Origin: Priestia filamentosa | GTDB lineage: Bacteria > Bacillota > Bacilli > Bacillales > Bacillaceae_H | Direction: 5' to 3' | NCBI RefSeq assembly: GCF_900177535.1 | Contig: NZ_FXAJ01000002.1 | Location: 1,219,711-1,283,710, forward strand | DNA: 64,000 nucleotides | Shown here: one piece after another, positions 8,962 through 17,804 of the stretch | Numbering within the stretch: the stretch's first letter is position 1 | Layout of the letters: each line of letters starts with the position of its first letter | Program-made: the position numbers and the translations under genes | The notes under the pieces: model-generated | What the model was told of the DNA's origin: nothing | What the model saw: only the letters and a program-made list of their open reading frames with translations | Database searches by the model: none

Positions 8962-9160
8962 TTAATAAGTGTGATGTTTAAGCACGTCTTCTATTTGATT
9001 CATCATTGGATCATAGAGATCCGGTCGTTCTTTTTCATATCATTTATATATTCTAACTAGACTTTTTTCTAAAAGGTTTTGCGAGACATACACCCTATAT
9101 TCTTTTAGTTTTGCGTTATTTAAAAAAAGCGTAATATTTCTGAATGGGAAAATAAAATTC
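8962..9160 (-). pseudogene. Degraded gene fragment
   Basis: The minus strand reads KLKEYRVYVSQNLLEKSLVRIYK, then an in-frame TGA, then YEKERPDLYDPMMNQIEDV to a TAA at 8962-8964. The composition looks protein-like. No start codon remains and a stop lies upstream. Parent family not recognised. Confidence 0.35.
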
Positions 9161-9300
9161 TCTTTTTAAGAAAAATTAAAAGAAAAGGACGAGAACAACG
9201 AGAATAAGAATTGGCCTTTTTAGACTTTCTTTTAACCGTTTACAGAAAAGGTGAGTTGGGAAAGTGGTATATAGTAACTTTTTTAGAGAGGAATGATAAA

Positions 9301-9768
9301 ATGGGCAAAGCATCGTTAAACTATGTAAAACGAAATGTATTTTCAGGTATTCTTGTTGGAATGGGTTTTGCTGCTTTTATTGATGAATTTGTTTTTCACC
9401 AGCTTTTACAGTGGCATCATTTTTATGATGGTTCAACAACAAGAATTGGTATCATATCTGACGGTTTCTTTCACGCCTTCAGCTGGTTTTCCACAATTGG
9501 AGGTTTGTTTCTATTTGCTGACTTACGCCGCCGAAATGCTCTGAAGTTTAAAAAGTGGCACGGTAGCTTTTGGCTTGGGACAGGAGGATTTCAGCTTTAC
9601 GATGGACTTATTCAGCATAAGCTTATGGGCCTTCATCAAATTCGCTATGTTGATACCTTATGGATATATGATACTATTTGGAACGGGTTAGCTCTGCTGA
9701 TGATTGTAGCTGGAATTGTATTACTACAAATAAGCAAGAAGAAACAAGGACGTCATTCTTATGAATAA
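9301..9768 (+). CDS. DUF2243 membrane protein
   Basis: 155 residues with about four membrane helices and the DUF2243 hallmarks GMGFAAFIDEFVFHQLLQWHHFYD and GGFQLYDGLIQHKLMGLHQIR, including several His residues within helices. The start at 9301 is chosen because AGAGAGGAA lies just upstream; the longer frame to 9211 lacks a site. It overlaps the next gene by 8 nt, implying translational coupling. DUF2243 proteins commonly pair with CtaG-like proteins; a role in cytochrome oxidase or copper handling is inferred. Confidence 0.85.
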   Translation: MGKASLNYVKRNVFSGILVGMGFAAFIDEFVFHQLLQWHHFYDGSTTRIGIISDGFFHAFSWFSTIGGLFLFADLRRRNALKFKKWHGSFWLGTGGFQLYDGLIQHKLMGLHQIRYVDTLWIYDTIWNGLALLMIVAGIVLLQISKKKQGRHSYE

Positions 9769-10543
9769 TATGCAGCATCATATAGTTAGAGCAGAGTTCA
9801 TCTTAGCTGCTCCATTTCTTATCGCATTGTTCCTTTATCTTGTTTCTGTATTTCATTCTAATTCTCGCTATAAAACATGGCCTTTTTCTAGAGTAATTTT
9901 GTTTGCTTTAGGTATTCTTTGTGCAGTAGGCTCTGTTAGCGGTCCAATTGCAGAGGAAGCTCATTCTAATTTCACTCTACATATGGTTGGACATTTGCTG
10001 CTTGGCATGCTCTCACCGCTGTTGATTTCTTTATCTTTTCCAATAACGCTTTTGTTGCGTACGCTGCCTAAAAAACGAGCTAGAATGCTTTCAGCCTTTT
10101 TAAAAAGCAGATTTTCACGTTTTTTTACTCATCCTGTTGTTGCAACATTGTTAAATGTTGGCGGGCTTTGGTTGCTTTATACTACAAATTTGTACAGTAT
10201 GATGCATGAACATATTTTATTGCATATTTTCATTCATGCTCATGTGTTTATAGCAGGCTATCTTTTTACGATTTCTATAATTTATATTGATCCTGTGTCA
10301 CATCGCTTTTCTTATCTGTACAGAACGATTGTCCTTATTCTCGCACTAGCAGGTCATGGAATTTTATCTAAATACATCTATGCACAACCGCCTAGTGGAG
10401 TACCTATTCATGAAGCTGAACTTGGCGGCATGATAATGTACTACGGGGGAGATATCATCGACGCACTGCTTATTTTTCTTCTTTGCTTACAATGGTTTAA
10501 CTCTACAAAACCGCGAAAAAGGCCTGAAGCACATTATGTTTAG
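9761..10543 (+). CDS. CtaG-like cytochrome c oxidase assembly protein
   Basis: 260 residues and six to seven membrane helices, of the Caa3_CtaG family. Family features include GPIAEEAHSNFTLHMVGHLLLGMLSP-type histidines (residues about 62-86) and HIFIHAHVFIAGYLF near 150. In Bacillus, CtaG is needed for caa3 oxidase activity, probably through copper delivery to CuB. It is coupled to the preceding DUF2243 gene. No oxidase structural genes are in the window, so it may be a paralogue rather than the main CtaG. Confidence 0.8.
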   Translation: MNNMQHHIVRAEFILAAPFLIALFLYLVSVFHSNSRYKTWPFSRVILFALGILCAVGSVSGPIAEEAHSNFTLHMVGHLLLGMLSPLLISLSFPITLLLRTLPKKRARMLSAFLKSRFSRFFTHPVVATLLNVGGLWLLYTTNLYSMMHEHILLHIFIHAHVFIAGYLFTISIIYIDPVSHRFSYLYRTIVLILALAGHGILSKYIYAQPPSGVPIHEAELGGMIMYYGGDIIDALLIFLLCLQWFNSTKPRKRPEAHYV

Positions 10544-10701
10544 TTCCCTCACCTTAAACAGCATTGACCTGGAATAGATAAGCAAAGAAAAAAGCAGGAA
10601 ACTTATATTTTAAATATTAACAACACTACCTATATGATTTTTCCGTTTGTATGCTGCAAAATAGGTTTTGTTATTTGTTATTGCTTTTTTTGATAGACGC
10701 T

Positions 10702-10737
10702 AAGGATGAAGAATTAACATTCTTCATCCTTTTTTCT
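10702..10737 (+). terminator. Terminator of the DUF2243-CtaG operon
   Basis: Perfect 13-bp stem (AAGGATGAAGAAT) with the loop TAAC and a T-run, 160 nt after the CtaG-like stop. Confidence 0.8.
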
Positions 10738-10974
10738 TGAGGAGCCAATCTCCCTTCTATCTATAAGACTTAGCTATGCTCACTCCCCCCAGTTTCTGGG
10801 GTATAACAACTATTTCTTCATAAGACGCCCCTTTTTCTTTCATGTTGTTCATTCACAAGTCTACAGTGTCTCTCGGCTATGAAGAAATAGTAAATAACTT
10901 ATTTCAAACACAAGGCTCCTTTTTGCCTTACGACATCCAATCGATTCCTCATAGTCACAAATTGCTCCAATTAA
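10738..10974. other. Intergenic with nested inverted repeats
   Basis: No gene is called. CTATTTCTTCATA (10810-10822) and TATGAAGAAATAG (10878-10890) are perfect complements about 55 nt apart. An outer GGAGCC/GGCTCC pair encloses them and is followed by T5. A 31-codon minus-strand frame (10757-10852) reads like protein but lacks a ribosome binding site. This could be a structured RNA or a mobile-element remnant. Confidence 0.3.
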
Positions 10975-11005
10975 AATAAGTGAGACATATCATGCCTCAC
11001 CTATT
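10975..11005 (-). terminator. Terminator overlapping the Z1 gene stop
   Basis: 14-bp stem with two G-U pairs. The stop codon at 11001-11003 is inside the stem; TTTTAATT follows on the minus strand. Confidence 0.55.
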
Positions 11006-13172
11006 CTGATACTCCACCTGTAAAGATTGTTGTTTTTGTATTTTTTGGCGTCACAAGTATAGGCCACCAGAAAGGACCTCCTCGCCAGCCGTTTTCTTCT
11101 TTTCCATTTTGACGAAGTAAAATCAACACAGGTGTATCAATAGCAATGCGTTTTGCAAGCATTAGTTCACTTTCTTCATTTGAAGCTGTGTCTGGCGCAT
11201 CTTCATAGCGATGATTGCTTCTTATCCGGCTCATGTTACGATTTTCTCTTACAATACATAATACGTTGCCACTATATTTAGAGTTCAAATTTTTAGAAAG
11301 GTACGTGAGACTTGAAAGAAAAGCTGCATCATCCCAACTTTCTCCTTCTTTCTCATCATGTGTTAATTTAATTTTCTGGATCACTTTTACAGCTTCTGGG
11401 AGAGGAAACAAAAAGGGCTTTCCATCTTCTCTTTTTCTCCTTTCTATGATTTGATCAATCTCTTTTACATGTTTTGCAATATTTGATTTATAACCTGTTT
11501 GAAATCCAACAGGCAATAGGCGCTTTAATGGTTTTAGAGCTACAGTTTTAGACAGTAAGATTTTGTTTGGATTGCAAGGAACAAGCTTTTCATCTTCATC
11601 ACGTCTTATAAATACAACACCTCTTTCATGGCTCTTCTTTTCAAAAGATTCCCGTAGTGATGTATCAAATTCGTGAATTTTTTTCATCACCTGATAAATT
11701 TCAAGCGTTGTATAAAAGCGAGTGACAGCTAAATCTTTCTTTAATCTGTAACCAAACATTCGAGAGTGCTGTAAAATGGTATCCTGCTGAAAGGTTCTTG
11801 GATTTCGTCCATAATAGAAACCAATTAAATTTTGTACGGTAATTCCACGATCTAAAATTTGCCCGCCAATAAAAATATTAAGAGGCGCTCGAAGTTTCAG
11901 CTGCCCTTTATCATCTAAAAGCTCTGATATTTCTTTTTCTGAATTTACTTTTGTCACAAGTACATAATCGTTTTTTAAGTAAAAACATGTTTCATGCTGA
12001 ACATCTTGAAGCGTTGGGATTTCCCCTTTTATTCTTTCTAATGATTTTTTCAAGTTAGCATAAAGGGGCTTAATGAGTTTGTAAAGAAAAAGAGGCTGTT
12101 CAGTTGCCATTTGTTGAAGCTTCCGTTTCATCTCAGCCACAATCGTTTCTTGCCATTCGTGTGCTGCCTTTGCTTGCTCAGTATGAACGATAAAACTGTA
12201 TTTCATCTCTCTCTTTCTCATTTTCCGCTGCTGTAGCCTTCTGATAATTCCACCAACGATAAATTGAAGGAGCGCTGTACGAAGCGATTCAATCCTTTTA
12301 CTTGTTAACGCTTCTTCTAGTTTGAACCGCCTTCTATCTGGTTTCTTTAAAATAGCAAGCTCATGCGATGGAATCGCTTCATAGAGATAAGAAGCAAGCG
12401 ACCGTTTCCTTATGCCCTCTTCGAAATAATACTCTCCTCCAATATAGCCGTCAGATACAGGAACAAGCTCTGTGAATGAAGGCTTCACAGGTTGAAACTC
12501 CTGAATAGAGCCATTGATTTTCAATTGTTCAGGCTGAAGGTAAAGAGAATATGGTGTTGCTGTCACTTGTAAAAAGGAAATATCGTCAACTTTCTTCCGG
12601 AACTGATCAATCTCTCCTGCGATAACTCTTATTTCATGAGCTTCTTTTTTTGTTTTTAAGAAACCGACACTCGCAAAATCTGCTTCATCATCAATTAAGA
12701 GAATCTTTCGGTCCTGAAGAAGCGGATATTGGTCAAAAAAAGCTTTATGAAGCCTTTTTAAATTGTGAATTTCTTTCTTCACAACAAAAATGAGCTTTTG
12801 GTTTAGTTCATATTGAATGAGATTGCCTGGAAGATTCATAATGTCATAAATTTGTATTTTATCATGAGCCTGAAATGAAGAAAATTCTTCTTTCAAACGT
12901 TCGTACGTTTGCCTTGTAAGAGCTTTTGTACCTTTTGTAAGAACAATTACAATATCATAATTGTTATCAAAAGCTAATCCTGTAATTCCAATAAACGTTT
13001 TCGTTTTTCCGCTTTGGATCTTCCCAAGCAGCATCCCTGGCTTATTTGCCGTTGTCTTTTTATTTTTCAATCCTTTGAGCGTATTAAAAATGCACTTCTC
13101 TGTTTCCGGGGAATAATCATTCTTCTTCAACAGTCCTTTATAGAATAGACCCCGAATAAGCTGTTCATTCAT
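11001..13172 (-). CDS. Z1-domain SF2 helicase-like ATPase
   Basis: 723 residues, not a housekeeping helicase. Walker A is GKIQSGKTKTF near residue 50. Walker B is KILLIDDEADFAS near 155. A motif-III-like FLQVTATPYS is near 200. The C-terminal half has the Z1-family core, NIFIGGQILDRGITVQNLIGF then ILQHSRMFGYR (about 435-480). Z1 proteins are SF2-like ATPases found in restriction-like and MORC/HSP90-linked conflict systems (established). No nuclease, methylase or ATPase partner adjoins this one. It lies alone between respiratory and PHP-phosphatase genes. Function as a defence ATPase is inference. Confidence 0.75.
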   Translation of the reverse strand: MNEQLIRGLFYKGLLKKNDYSPETEKCIFNTLKGLKNKKTTANKPGMLLGKIQSGKTKTFIGITGLAFDNNYDIVIVLTKGTKALTRQTYERLKEEFSSFQAHDKIQIYDIMNLPGNLIQYELNQKLIFVVKKEIHNLKRLHKAFFDQYPLLQDRKILLIDDEADFASVGFLKTKKEAHEIRVIAGEIDQFRKKVDDISFLQVTATPYSLYLQPEQLKINGSIQEFQPVKPSFTELVPVSDGYIGGEYYFEEGIRKRSLASYLYEAIPSHELAILKKPDRRRFKLEEALTSKRIESLRTALLQFIVGGIIRRLQQRKMRKREMKYSFIVHTEQAKAAHEWQETIVAEMKRKLQQMATEQPLFLYKLIKPLYANLKKSLERIKGEIPTLQDVQHETCFYLKNDYVLVTKVNSEKEISELLDDKGQLKLRAPLNIFIGGQILDRGITVQNLIGFYYGRNPRTFQQDTILQHSRMFGYRLKKDLAVTRFYTTLEIYQVMKKIHEFDTSLRESFEKKSHERGVVFIRRDEDEKLVPCNPNKILLSKTVALKPLKRLLPVGFQTGYKSNIAKHVKEIDQIIERRKREDGKPFLFPLPEAVKVIQKIKLTHDEKEGESWDDAAFLSSLTYLSKNLNSKYSGNVLCIVRENRNMSRIRSNHRYEDAPDTASNEESELMLAKRIAIDTPVLILLRQNGKEENGWRGGPFWWPILVTPKNTKTTIFTGGVSE

Positions 13173-13301
13173 GCTGAATCTTTTTCTCCTCTTTCATCAT
13201 AGTCTTTGCTCATTGTATCACAACATCCCCTTTTTCACGTTGCACAATCTATGCCATAATAAATGAGAGAAGGCTTCATTACATATAAAGGGAGGAATAT
13301 T

Positions 13302-14090
13302 GTGTTTACGGACTATCATACACATACGAACAATTCATTTGACTCAAAAGCGATCATGATGGAAACATGCCAAAAAGCGCTTGAGAACGGAGTAGAACAA
13401 ATTTGCTTCACTGAACACTTCACACTAAACCCGAACATTCCAACTTATGGACATATGAAATGGGAGAAGTACAGGGAAGACATTCAAACGTGTCAAGAAG
13501 CTTTTAAAAATCAGCCTCTTCATATCTTAAAAGGAATAGAACTTTGTGAACCACATAAGTATACAGAAGAATATAAACAGCTGTTTCAAAAAGAGCACAT
13601 TGATTTTATTCTTGGTTCTGTTCACAATATTAAAGATATAGGCCTTCGCAAAACGTTAGCAAAATACTCACGGCTAGAAGCATATGACCTTTATTTTAAA
13701 GAAATGCTCTTACTTGTTGAAAAAGCCGACATTGACTGTTTAGCTCATTTTGATCTTATTAAGCGCTATTCAAAAGAAGCGTTTAGTCAGGACGACTTCG
13801 AAAAATTCGAGCCTCTTATAAAGAAGATACTTTCTAAAGCCATTGAACGAGGTATTGGAATTGAAATTAATACTTCAACAGTAGAAGCATTACAAGAACC
13901 AATGCCTTCACACTATATTTTAACTTTATATAGAGAGCTCGGCGGACGCATTTTAACCATTGGTTCGGATTCTCACTATTCAGAGCATATTGGTCGAGGT
14001 ATTAAAGAAGCGTATGCTCTTGCCAAAGAGTGTGGATTTACGGAAGTGAGTATTTTTGAAAACCGATGTGCAACATTTGTTTCTATTTAA
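13302..14090 (+). CDS. PHP-domain phosphatase, HisJ-like
   Basis: 263 residues with PHP metal-site motifs: DYHTHTNNS at the N-terminus, FTEHF near 36, GIELCE near 81, GSVHNI near 107 and GSDSHYSEHIG near 230. It resembles PHP histidinol-phosphatases, which remove phosphate in histidine synthesis, but no his genes are adjacent and other phosphoesters are possible. The GTG at 13302 is preferred over an upstream in-frame TTG/ATG because AAAGGGAGG lies 6-7 nt before it and the motif begins at once. Confidence 0.8.
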   Translation: MFTDYHTHTNNSFDSKAIMMETCQKALENGVEQICFTEHFTLNPNIPTYGHMKWEKYREDIQTCQEAFKNQPLHILKGIELCEPHKYTEEYKQLFQKEHIDFILGSVHNIKDIGLRKTLAKYSRLEAYDLYFKEMLLLVEKADIDCLAHFDLIKRYSKEAFSQDDFEKFEPLIKKILSKAIERGIGIEINTSTVEALQEPMPSHYILTLYRELGGRILTIGSDSHYSEHIGRGIKEAYALAKECGFTEVSIFENRCATFVSI

Positions 14091-14126
14091 AAAAGCAGGC
14101 TTTCCTTGACGGAAGCCTGCTTTTTT
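14088..14126. terminator. Bidirectional terminator
   Basis: AGCAGGCTT/AAGCCTGCT stem with a one-base bulge, flanked by A- and T-runs, between convergent genes. Confidence 0.8.
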
Positions 14127-14140
14127 ATAAATCTTTTTCT

Positions 14141-15067
14141 TTAAAACGCTTCTTTTAAAGATTCTGCTCCTTCTTTCAACGCTTCTCTTGCTTCTGGAAC
14201 AAATTCAATAAAATTAGCAAAACCATGAATCAAATCATCATAATTTTTATAAAAAACAGGAACATCATTTTCTCTTAGCTTTTCTGCATAAAGCACGCCA
14301 GAATCACGAAGTGGATCATATTGAGCAGTAAGGATTGTTGCAGGAGGAAGATTTGCTAAATCTTCTGCAAGCACAGGGGATGCATACGGATGTTTCCAAT
14401 CTTCTTGCTTATTTACATAATGTTCTCCAAACCATTCCATAAGCTCACGGGTGAGAAAATAGCCTTCGCTGTTTTCTTTCATTGAGGGAAGCTCATAATC
14501 ACGACCTGTTGATGGATACAGTAAAAACTGATGGATAATGCTTGGCCCTTTTTTTTCTTTAGCGATCATACTTGTAACTGCAGCTAAATTTCCTCCTGCG
14601 CTGTCGCCTCCAACTGCAATTCGATTAGCATCAATATCAAATTCCTCCCCATGATCGCTAATATATACAAGAGCGTCATATGCATCGTGAACACCAGCAG
14701 GGAATTTATGTTCAGGAGCTAATCGGTAGTCCACCGAAATGACCGTACATTGCGCCATATTTACAATCGCTCTGCACACGCCATCATGACTATCAATATT
14801 TCCTAACACCCAACCTCCTCCATGGTAGTAAACAAGCGCAGGGAACTTTCCATTTCCTTCTGGCTTGTAGACTCTTACTCGAATATCTCGATCTTTTAAT
14901 GGAAGCATCTTATCTTCTACTGCTCCTACTCGTTCAACAGTTGTCGGAGCTTGGCTCATTTGTTCTTGAAGCGCTCTATATTCTTTAGGAGTAATCGTTT
15001 TCAAATCTAGTTTTGGCATACTATTCATCTGATCAAGCATCATTTTAATTTTAGGATTTAAAGACAA
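14141..15067 (-). CDS. HSL-type alpha/beta hydrolase (esterase)
   Basis: About 308 residues, hormone-sensitive-lipase family. It has the oxyanion motif YYHGGGW near residue 84, the nucleophile elbow GDSAGG near 155, the acid in AQYDPLRD near 250 and the His in DLIHGF near 280. It is probably a cytosolic carboxylesterase for short acyl esters. The TTG start at 15067 is chosen because AAAGGTGG lies 8 nt upstream; a GTG at 15079 falls inside that site. Confidence 0.88.
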   Translation of the reverse strand: MSLNPKIKMMLDQMNSMPKLDLKTITPKEYRALQEQMSQAPTTVERVGAVEDKMLPLKDRDIRVRVYKPEGNGKFPALVYYHGGGWVLGNIDSHDGVCRAIVNMAQCTVISVDYRLAPEHKFPAGVHDAYDALVYISDHGEEFDIDANRIAVGGDSAGGNLAAVTSMIAKEKKGPSIIHQFLLYPSTGRDYELPSMKENSEGYFLTRELMEWFGEHYVNKQEDWKHPYASPVLAEDLANLPPATILTAQYDPLRDSGVLYAEKLRENDVPVFYKNYDDLIHGFANFIEFVPEAREALKEGAESLKEAF

Positions 15068-15157
15068 CCAAAAAACCACCTTTCTTATATCATTTACTAC
15101 TTTTAGTATACCCTCCTTTTATAGATAGTTCAGCTTTAAAGCTTATCTCAATAGGCT

Positions 15158-15189
15158 AAAAAGAGCTATCAGTCTCGATAGCTCTTTTT
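15158..15189 (-). terminator. Terminator of the PEBP gene
   Basis: Perfect 13-bp stem (AAAAAGAGCTATC) with a 6-nt loop and flanking A/T runs, directly after the stop of the minus-strand gene. Confidence 0.8.
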
Positions 15190-15192
15190 CCT

Positions 15193-15705
15193 CTATGCTC
15201 GTCCAACAACTGCAATTGTTTTTTCTTCGATTACATGACCTTCAATTGCTCTATAAAATTCATTAAGATAATAGCCGTCTCTTAAATTAAGCTCTGTGTC
15301 TAGCGCATATACAACAAGTGTATAGTCATGATCTTTATCAGGAGGTGTTGGGCCCCCGTACTGCTGTGTAATTTTTGGGTCTTTATGGCCTGCTACTGGG
15401 GAAGCATAGCTTGTGTTCCCTTGAACAAATGGAAACGGCTTTTCATCACTTGCATTTTCCGGAAGCTCTTTAACCTCCGCTGGAATATTCGCTACAAGCC
15501 AATGAATCCATGCAAAATTACAAACTGGTACTGAATCATAATCAATAAGAGTTAACGCTAAACTTTTAGCATTTTCAGGCACATTTTCAAATGAAATTGG
15601 AAAAGAAACGTATGGAACACCATCTCTTAAATATTCTTCTGAAGCTTGCTTTCCATACTTGTCTGCTAAAGAACCGTTTTCCGTCGTTACGTGAACTTTC
15701 ATCAT
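15193..15705 (-). CDS. YbhB/YbcL-family PEBP-like protein
   Basis: 170 residues of the phosphatidylethanolamine-binding/Raf-kinase-inhibitor-like family. Characteristic segments are DYDSVP..FAWIHWLVANIP (about 54-75) and YGGPTPPDKDHDYTLVVYALD (about 115-136), which form the ligand pocket. Cytosolic; no signal peptide. The cellular role in bacteria is unclear. ATG-ATG follows GAGGGATG. Confidence 0.88.
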   Translation of the reverse strand: MMKVHVTTENGSLADKYGKQASEEYLRDGVPYVSFPISFENVPENAKSLALTLIDYDSVPVCNFAWIHWLVANIPAEVKELPENASDEKPFPFVQGNTSYASPVAGHKDPKITQQYGGPTPPDKDHDYTLVVYALDTELNLRDGYYLNEFYRAIEGHVIEEKTIAVVGRA

Positions 15706-15798
15706 AAATCATCCCTCATCTCTATTTAATACCCAATTTTGGATATATCTATGATAACTTATCTTTATAAATTCGCGCAATTTTTAGATACTTTCATT

Positions 15799-16253
15799 TT
15801 ACTTTGTTGGTTTATATGTAACGATTTCCTCTCCTCTTTGAGACTGACCGTTTTTCACACACGAATATGTAACATATAAAATAGTATCCTTACTCTCTTC
15901 AAGCTTTCCAACATATAATCTGACAGATTTATAGTTTGTATTTTCGTCTACATTGCTTACATCTGCCTCTCCCTCTTGCAGTTTGTAAACATGTCCAGAC
16001 CAAGGACCTGTGTTACTTGCTGCTCCGAAGCTTCTATTATTCCACCATAAGGGAGCATTCCATACTTCGTTGTAACCCTATTATCCTTTAAATTAAATGT
16101 TACCTTATCAAAGGAAGTTGTTCCACTCGCTTTTAATGTTAACTTATCTTTATCTCTTGTAACCTTAATACTTGTATTTTTTCCTTTTACCATTTTCATA
16201 TCGCTCTGTGAATCTAGGAAAGTTTTATGCTCATCTTCTAAAATCCTTAACAA
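15799..16253 (-). pseudogene. Frameshifted secreted-type protein gene
   Basis: Two minus-strand frames together encode one protein. The first reads from about 16253 (TTG, no ribosome binding site) to ...KVTFNLKDN. A second frame continues YNEVWNAPLWWNNRSFGAAS...TGPWSGHVYKLQ to VTYKPTK and a stop at 15799-15801. The shift is near 16076-16084. The missing start and signal peptide suggest 5' truncation too. The beta-strand-rich text resembles small secreted or lipoprotein domains; family not recognised. The short open frame at 15957-16253 should not be annotated as an intact gene. Confidence 0.65.
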
Positions 16254-16445
16254 CTATAGTTTAACAAAAAACTTTCTAAATAAGGAAAAAGAATTAATCC
16301 TAGTTCTTTAGTCTCTAAATTTAGAAACTAAAAGAGAATCTATATTCAACACTTTTTCTTCTTTGCTTTTTTACTATAATAGAGAGAAAGAGAGAAATAT
16401 GGTATTCTACTTTTATTCTCTCACTTTAAAAAGGAGTTTTTTAAC

Positions 16446-16751
16446 ATGAATTCAAAAGAGATGGAACAAAAAATTATTCAAAATTATCAAAAAGACGAAG
16501 AAATGATGATTCTTGTTTTTGCACAATGGTGCGTTAACCATGATTTAGATCCTTTTGAGCTATATATACGCGCATACCCTAATCAAAGGGAGAATGCTGC
16601 ATTAAAACACGCACTCTCCCTTACTGTACCAAAGGATGAAGCTGGGGAAGTTGGGGATAGCACGCTTTTAGGTGTTTTGTCCCTATTTGGAAATGATGAT
16701 TTAGCATTTGTGGTAACTGAAGAAATGAAAAAAATGAAAGAGAAAAACTAA
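16446..16751 (+). CDS. Hypothetical protein, 101 aa
   Basis: Not recognised. Acidic, helical and cytosolic, ending in a charged EEMKKMKEKN tail. ATG follows AAAAAGGAG. It ends 63 nt before the superoxide dismutase gene on the same strand with no terminator of its own, so the two may be cotranscribed. The translation signals support a real gene. Confidence 0.7.
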   Translation: MNSKEMEQKIIQNYQKDEEMMILVFAQWCVNHDLDPFELYIRAYPNQRENAALKHALSLTVPKDEAGEVGDSTLLGVLSLFGNDDLAFVVTEEMKKMKEKN

Positions 16752-16764
16752 CGAACCTTTTTTT

Positions 16765-16804
16765 CCTCCTCTACATATAGTGACCACAACGATGTAGAAG
16801 GAGG
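16765..16804 (+). promoter_or_regulatory. Hairpin sequestering the SOD ribosome binding site
   Basis: CCTCCTCTACAT (16765-16776) pairs with ATGTAGAAGGAGG (16792-16804) as 5 + 7 bp with one bulge and a 15-nt loop. The right arm is the AAGGAGG site for the dismutase, so the hairpin would hide it. Translational control is inferred. Confidence 0.5.
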
Positions 16805-16814
16805 CTTATGTACT

Positions 16815-17777
16815 ATGGATAGTGAGACAAAGGACTATAAAACATACTTAGAAGACTGGGCTAACGATTTATACAGCCATTGGGACTCTCTTTCCTCTCA
16901 CCGAAAAAATGAAGAAGAATGGCACCAAAAGTGGAATGAATTTGCTCATCTTTTAGAAGAAAATCATGATCAAGATATGCCATATGCTTGTTTTGAACGA
17001 GCAAAGGAGCTTTACCTTTTGTGGGAAGACGCCTATGAAGAGAACGAGCGGGATGAAGAAATTCATCACGAGGAAGAGAACCACCAAGATGAAGAGGGTC
17101 ACCGAGACGAAGTAAATCATCATGGTGAAAAGTCTCGCCCTGCTTTTAATCCTGTACCGATTGGAGGACATACTTTACCTCCTTTACCATATCCGTATGA
17201 AGCACTTGAGCCTTATATTGACCGCGAAACAATGAGGCTTCATCATGACAAACATCATCAAACATATGTTGATGGGTTGAACAAAGCAGAGAAAGAAATG
17301 AAAAAAGCGCGAAGCAATGGAGATTTTACGCTTATTGCCCATTGGGAACGAGAAGCCGCTTTTCACGGTGCTGGACATTATCTTCATACGCTGTTTTGGA
17401 ATGTAATGAGTCCAAATGGTGGAGGAAAACCAAGAGGTGAAATACGAAAAGCGATTGATAGCACATTTGGAGGATTTGAACGATTTAAACAACAGTTTAC
17501 AGAAGCCGCAAACAAAGTAGAAGGATCTGGATGGGGTGTTTTAGTATGGGCTCCCCGTGCTCATCGTGTGGAGATTTTACAAGCTGAAAAACACCAAAAC
17601 TTAAGTCAATACGATGTTATCCCTCTTCTAGCTCTCGATGTATGGGAGCATTCTTATTATTTGAAATATCAAAATGACCGCAAGAAGTATATTGAGAACT
17701 GGTGGAATGTTGTCAATTGGGCACATGTTGAAGAACGTTATCGTGAAGCAATGAAAGTGAAATGGAAGCCATTTTAA
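16815..17777 (+). CDS. sodF: Fe/Mn superoxide dismutase with N-terminal extension
   Basis: 320 residues. The C-terminal ~205 residues are an Fe/Mn superoxide dismutase with ligand regions MRLHHDKHHQTYV, AAFHGAGHYLHTLFW and LALDVWEHSYYLKYQ. This arrangement resembles B. subtilis SodF. The ~115-residue extension is helical, then a His/Asp/Glu-rich run (about 75-108, HHEEENHQDEEGHRDE-like) that could bind metal. It detoxifies superoxide. The ATG at 16815 is 10 nt after GGAGG; an earlier ATG at 16808 is out of frame. Confidence 0.85.
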   Translation: MDSETKDYKTYLEDWANDLYSHWDSLSSHRKNEEEWHQKWNEFAHLLEENHDQDMPYACFERAKELYLLWEDAYEENERDEEIHHEEENHQDEEGHRDEVNHHGEKSRPAFNPVPIGGHTLPPLPYPYEALEPYIDRETMRLHHDKHHQTYVDGLNKAEKEMKKARSNGDFTLIAHWEREAAFHGAGHYLHTLFWNVMSPNGGGKPRGEIRKAIDSTFGGFERFKQQFTEAANKVEGSGWGVLVWAPRAHRVEILQAEKHQNLSQYDVIPLLALDVWEHSYYLKYQNDRKKYIENWWNVVNWAHVEERYREAMKVKWKPF

Positions 17778-17804
17778 TATAATATAAATATCGCTCTTTT
17801 TTAG

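Noticed and set aside
10757..10852. 31-codon minus-strand gene.
   Set aside because: Protein-like text but no ribosome binding site, and it lies within the inverted-repeat region.
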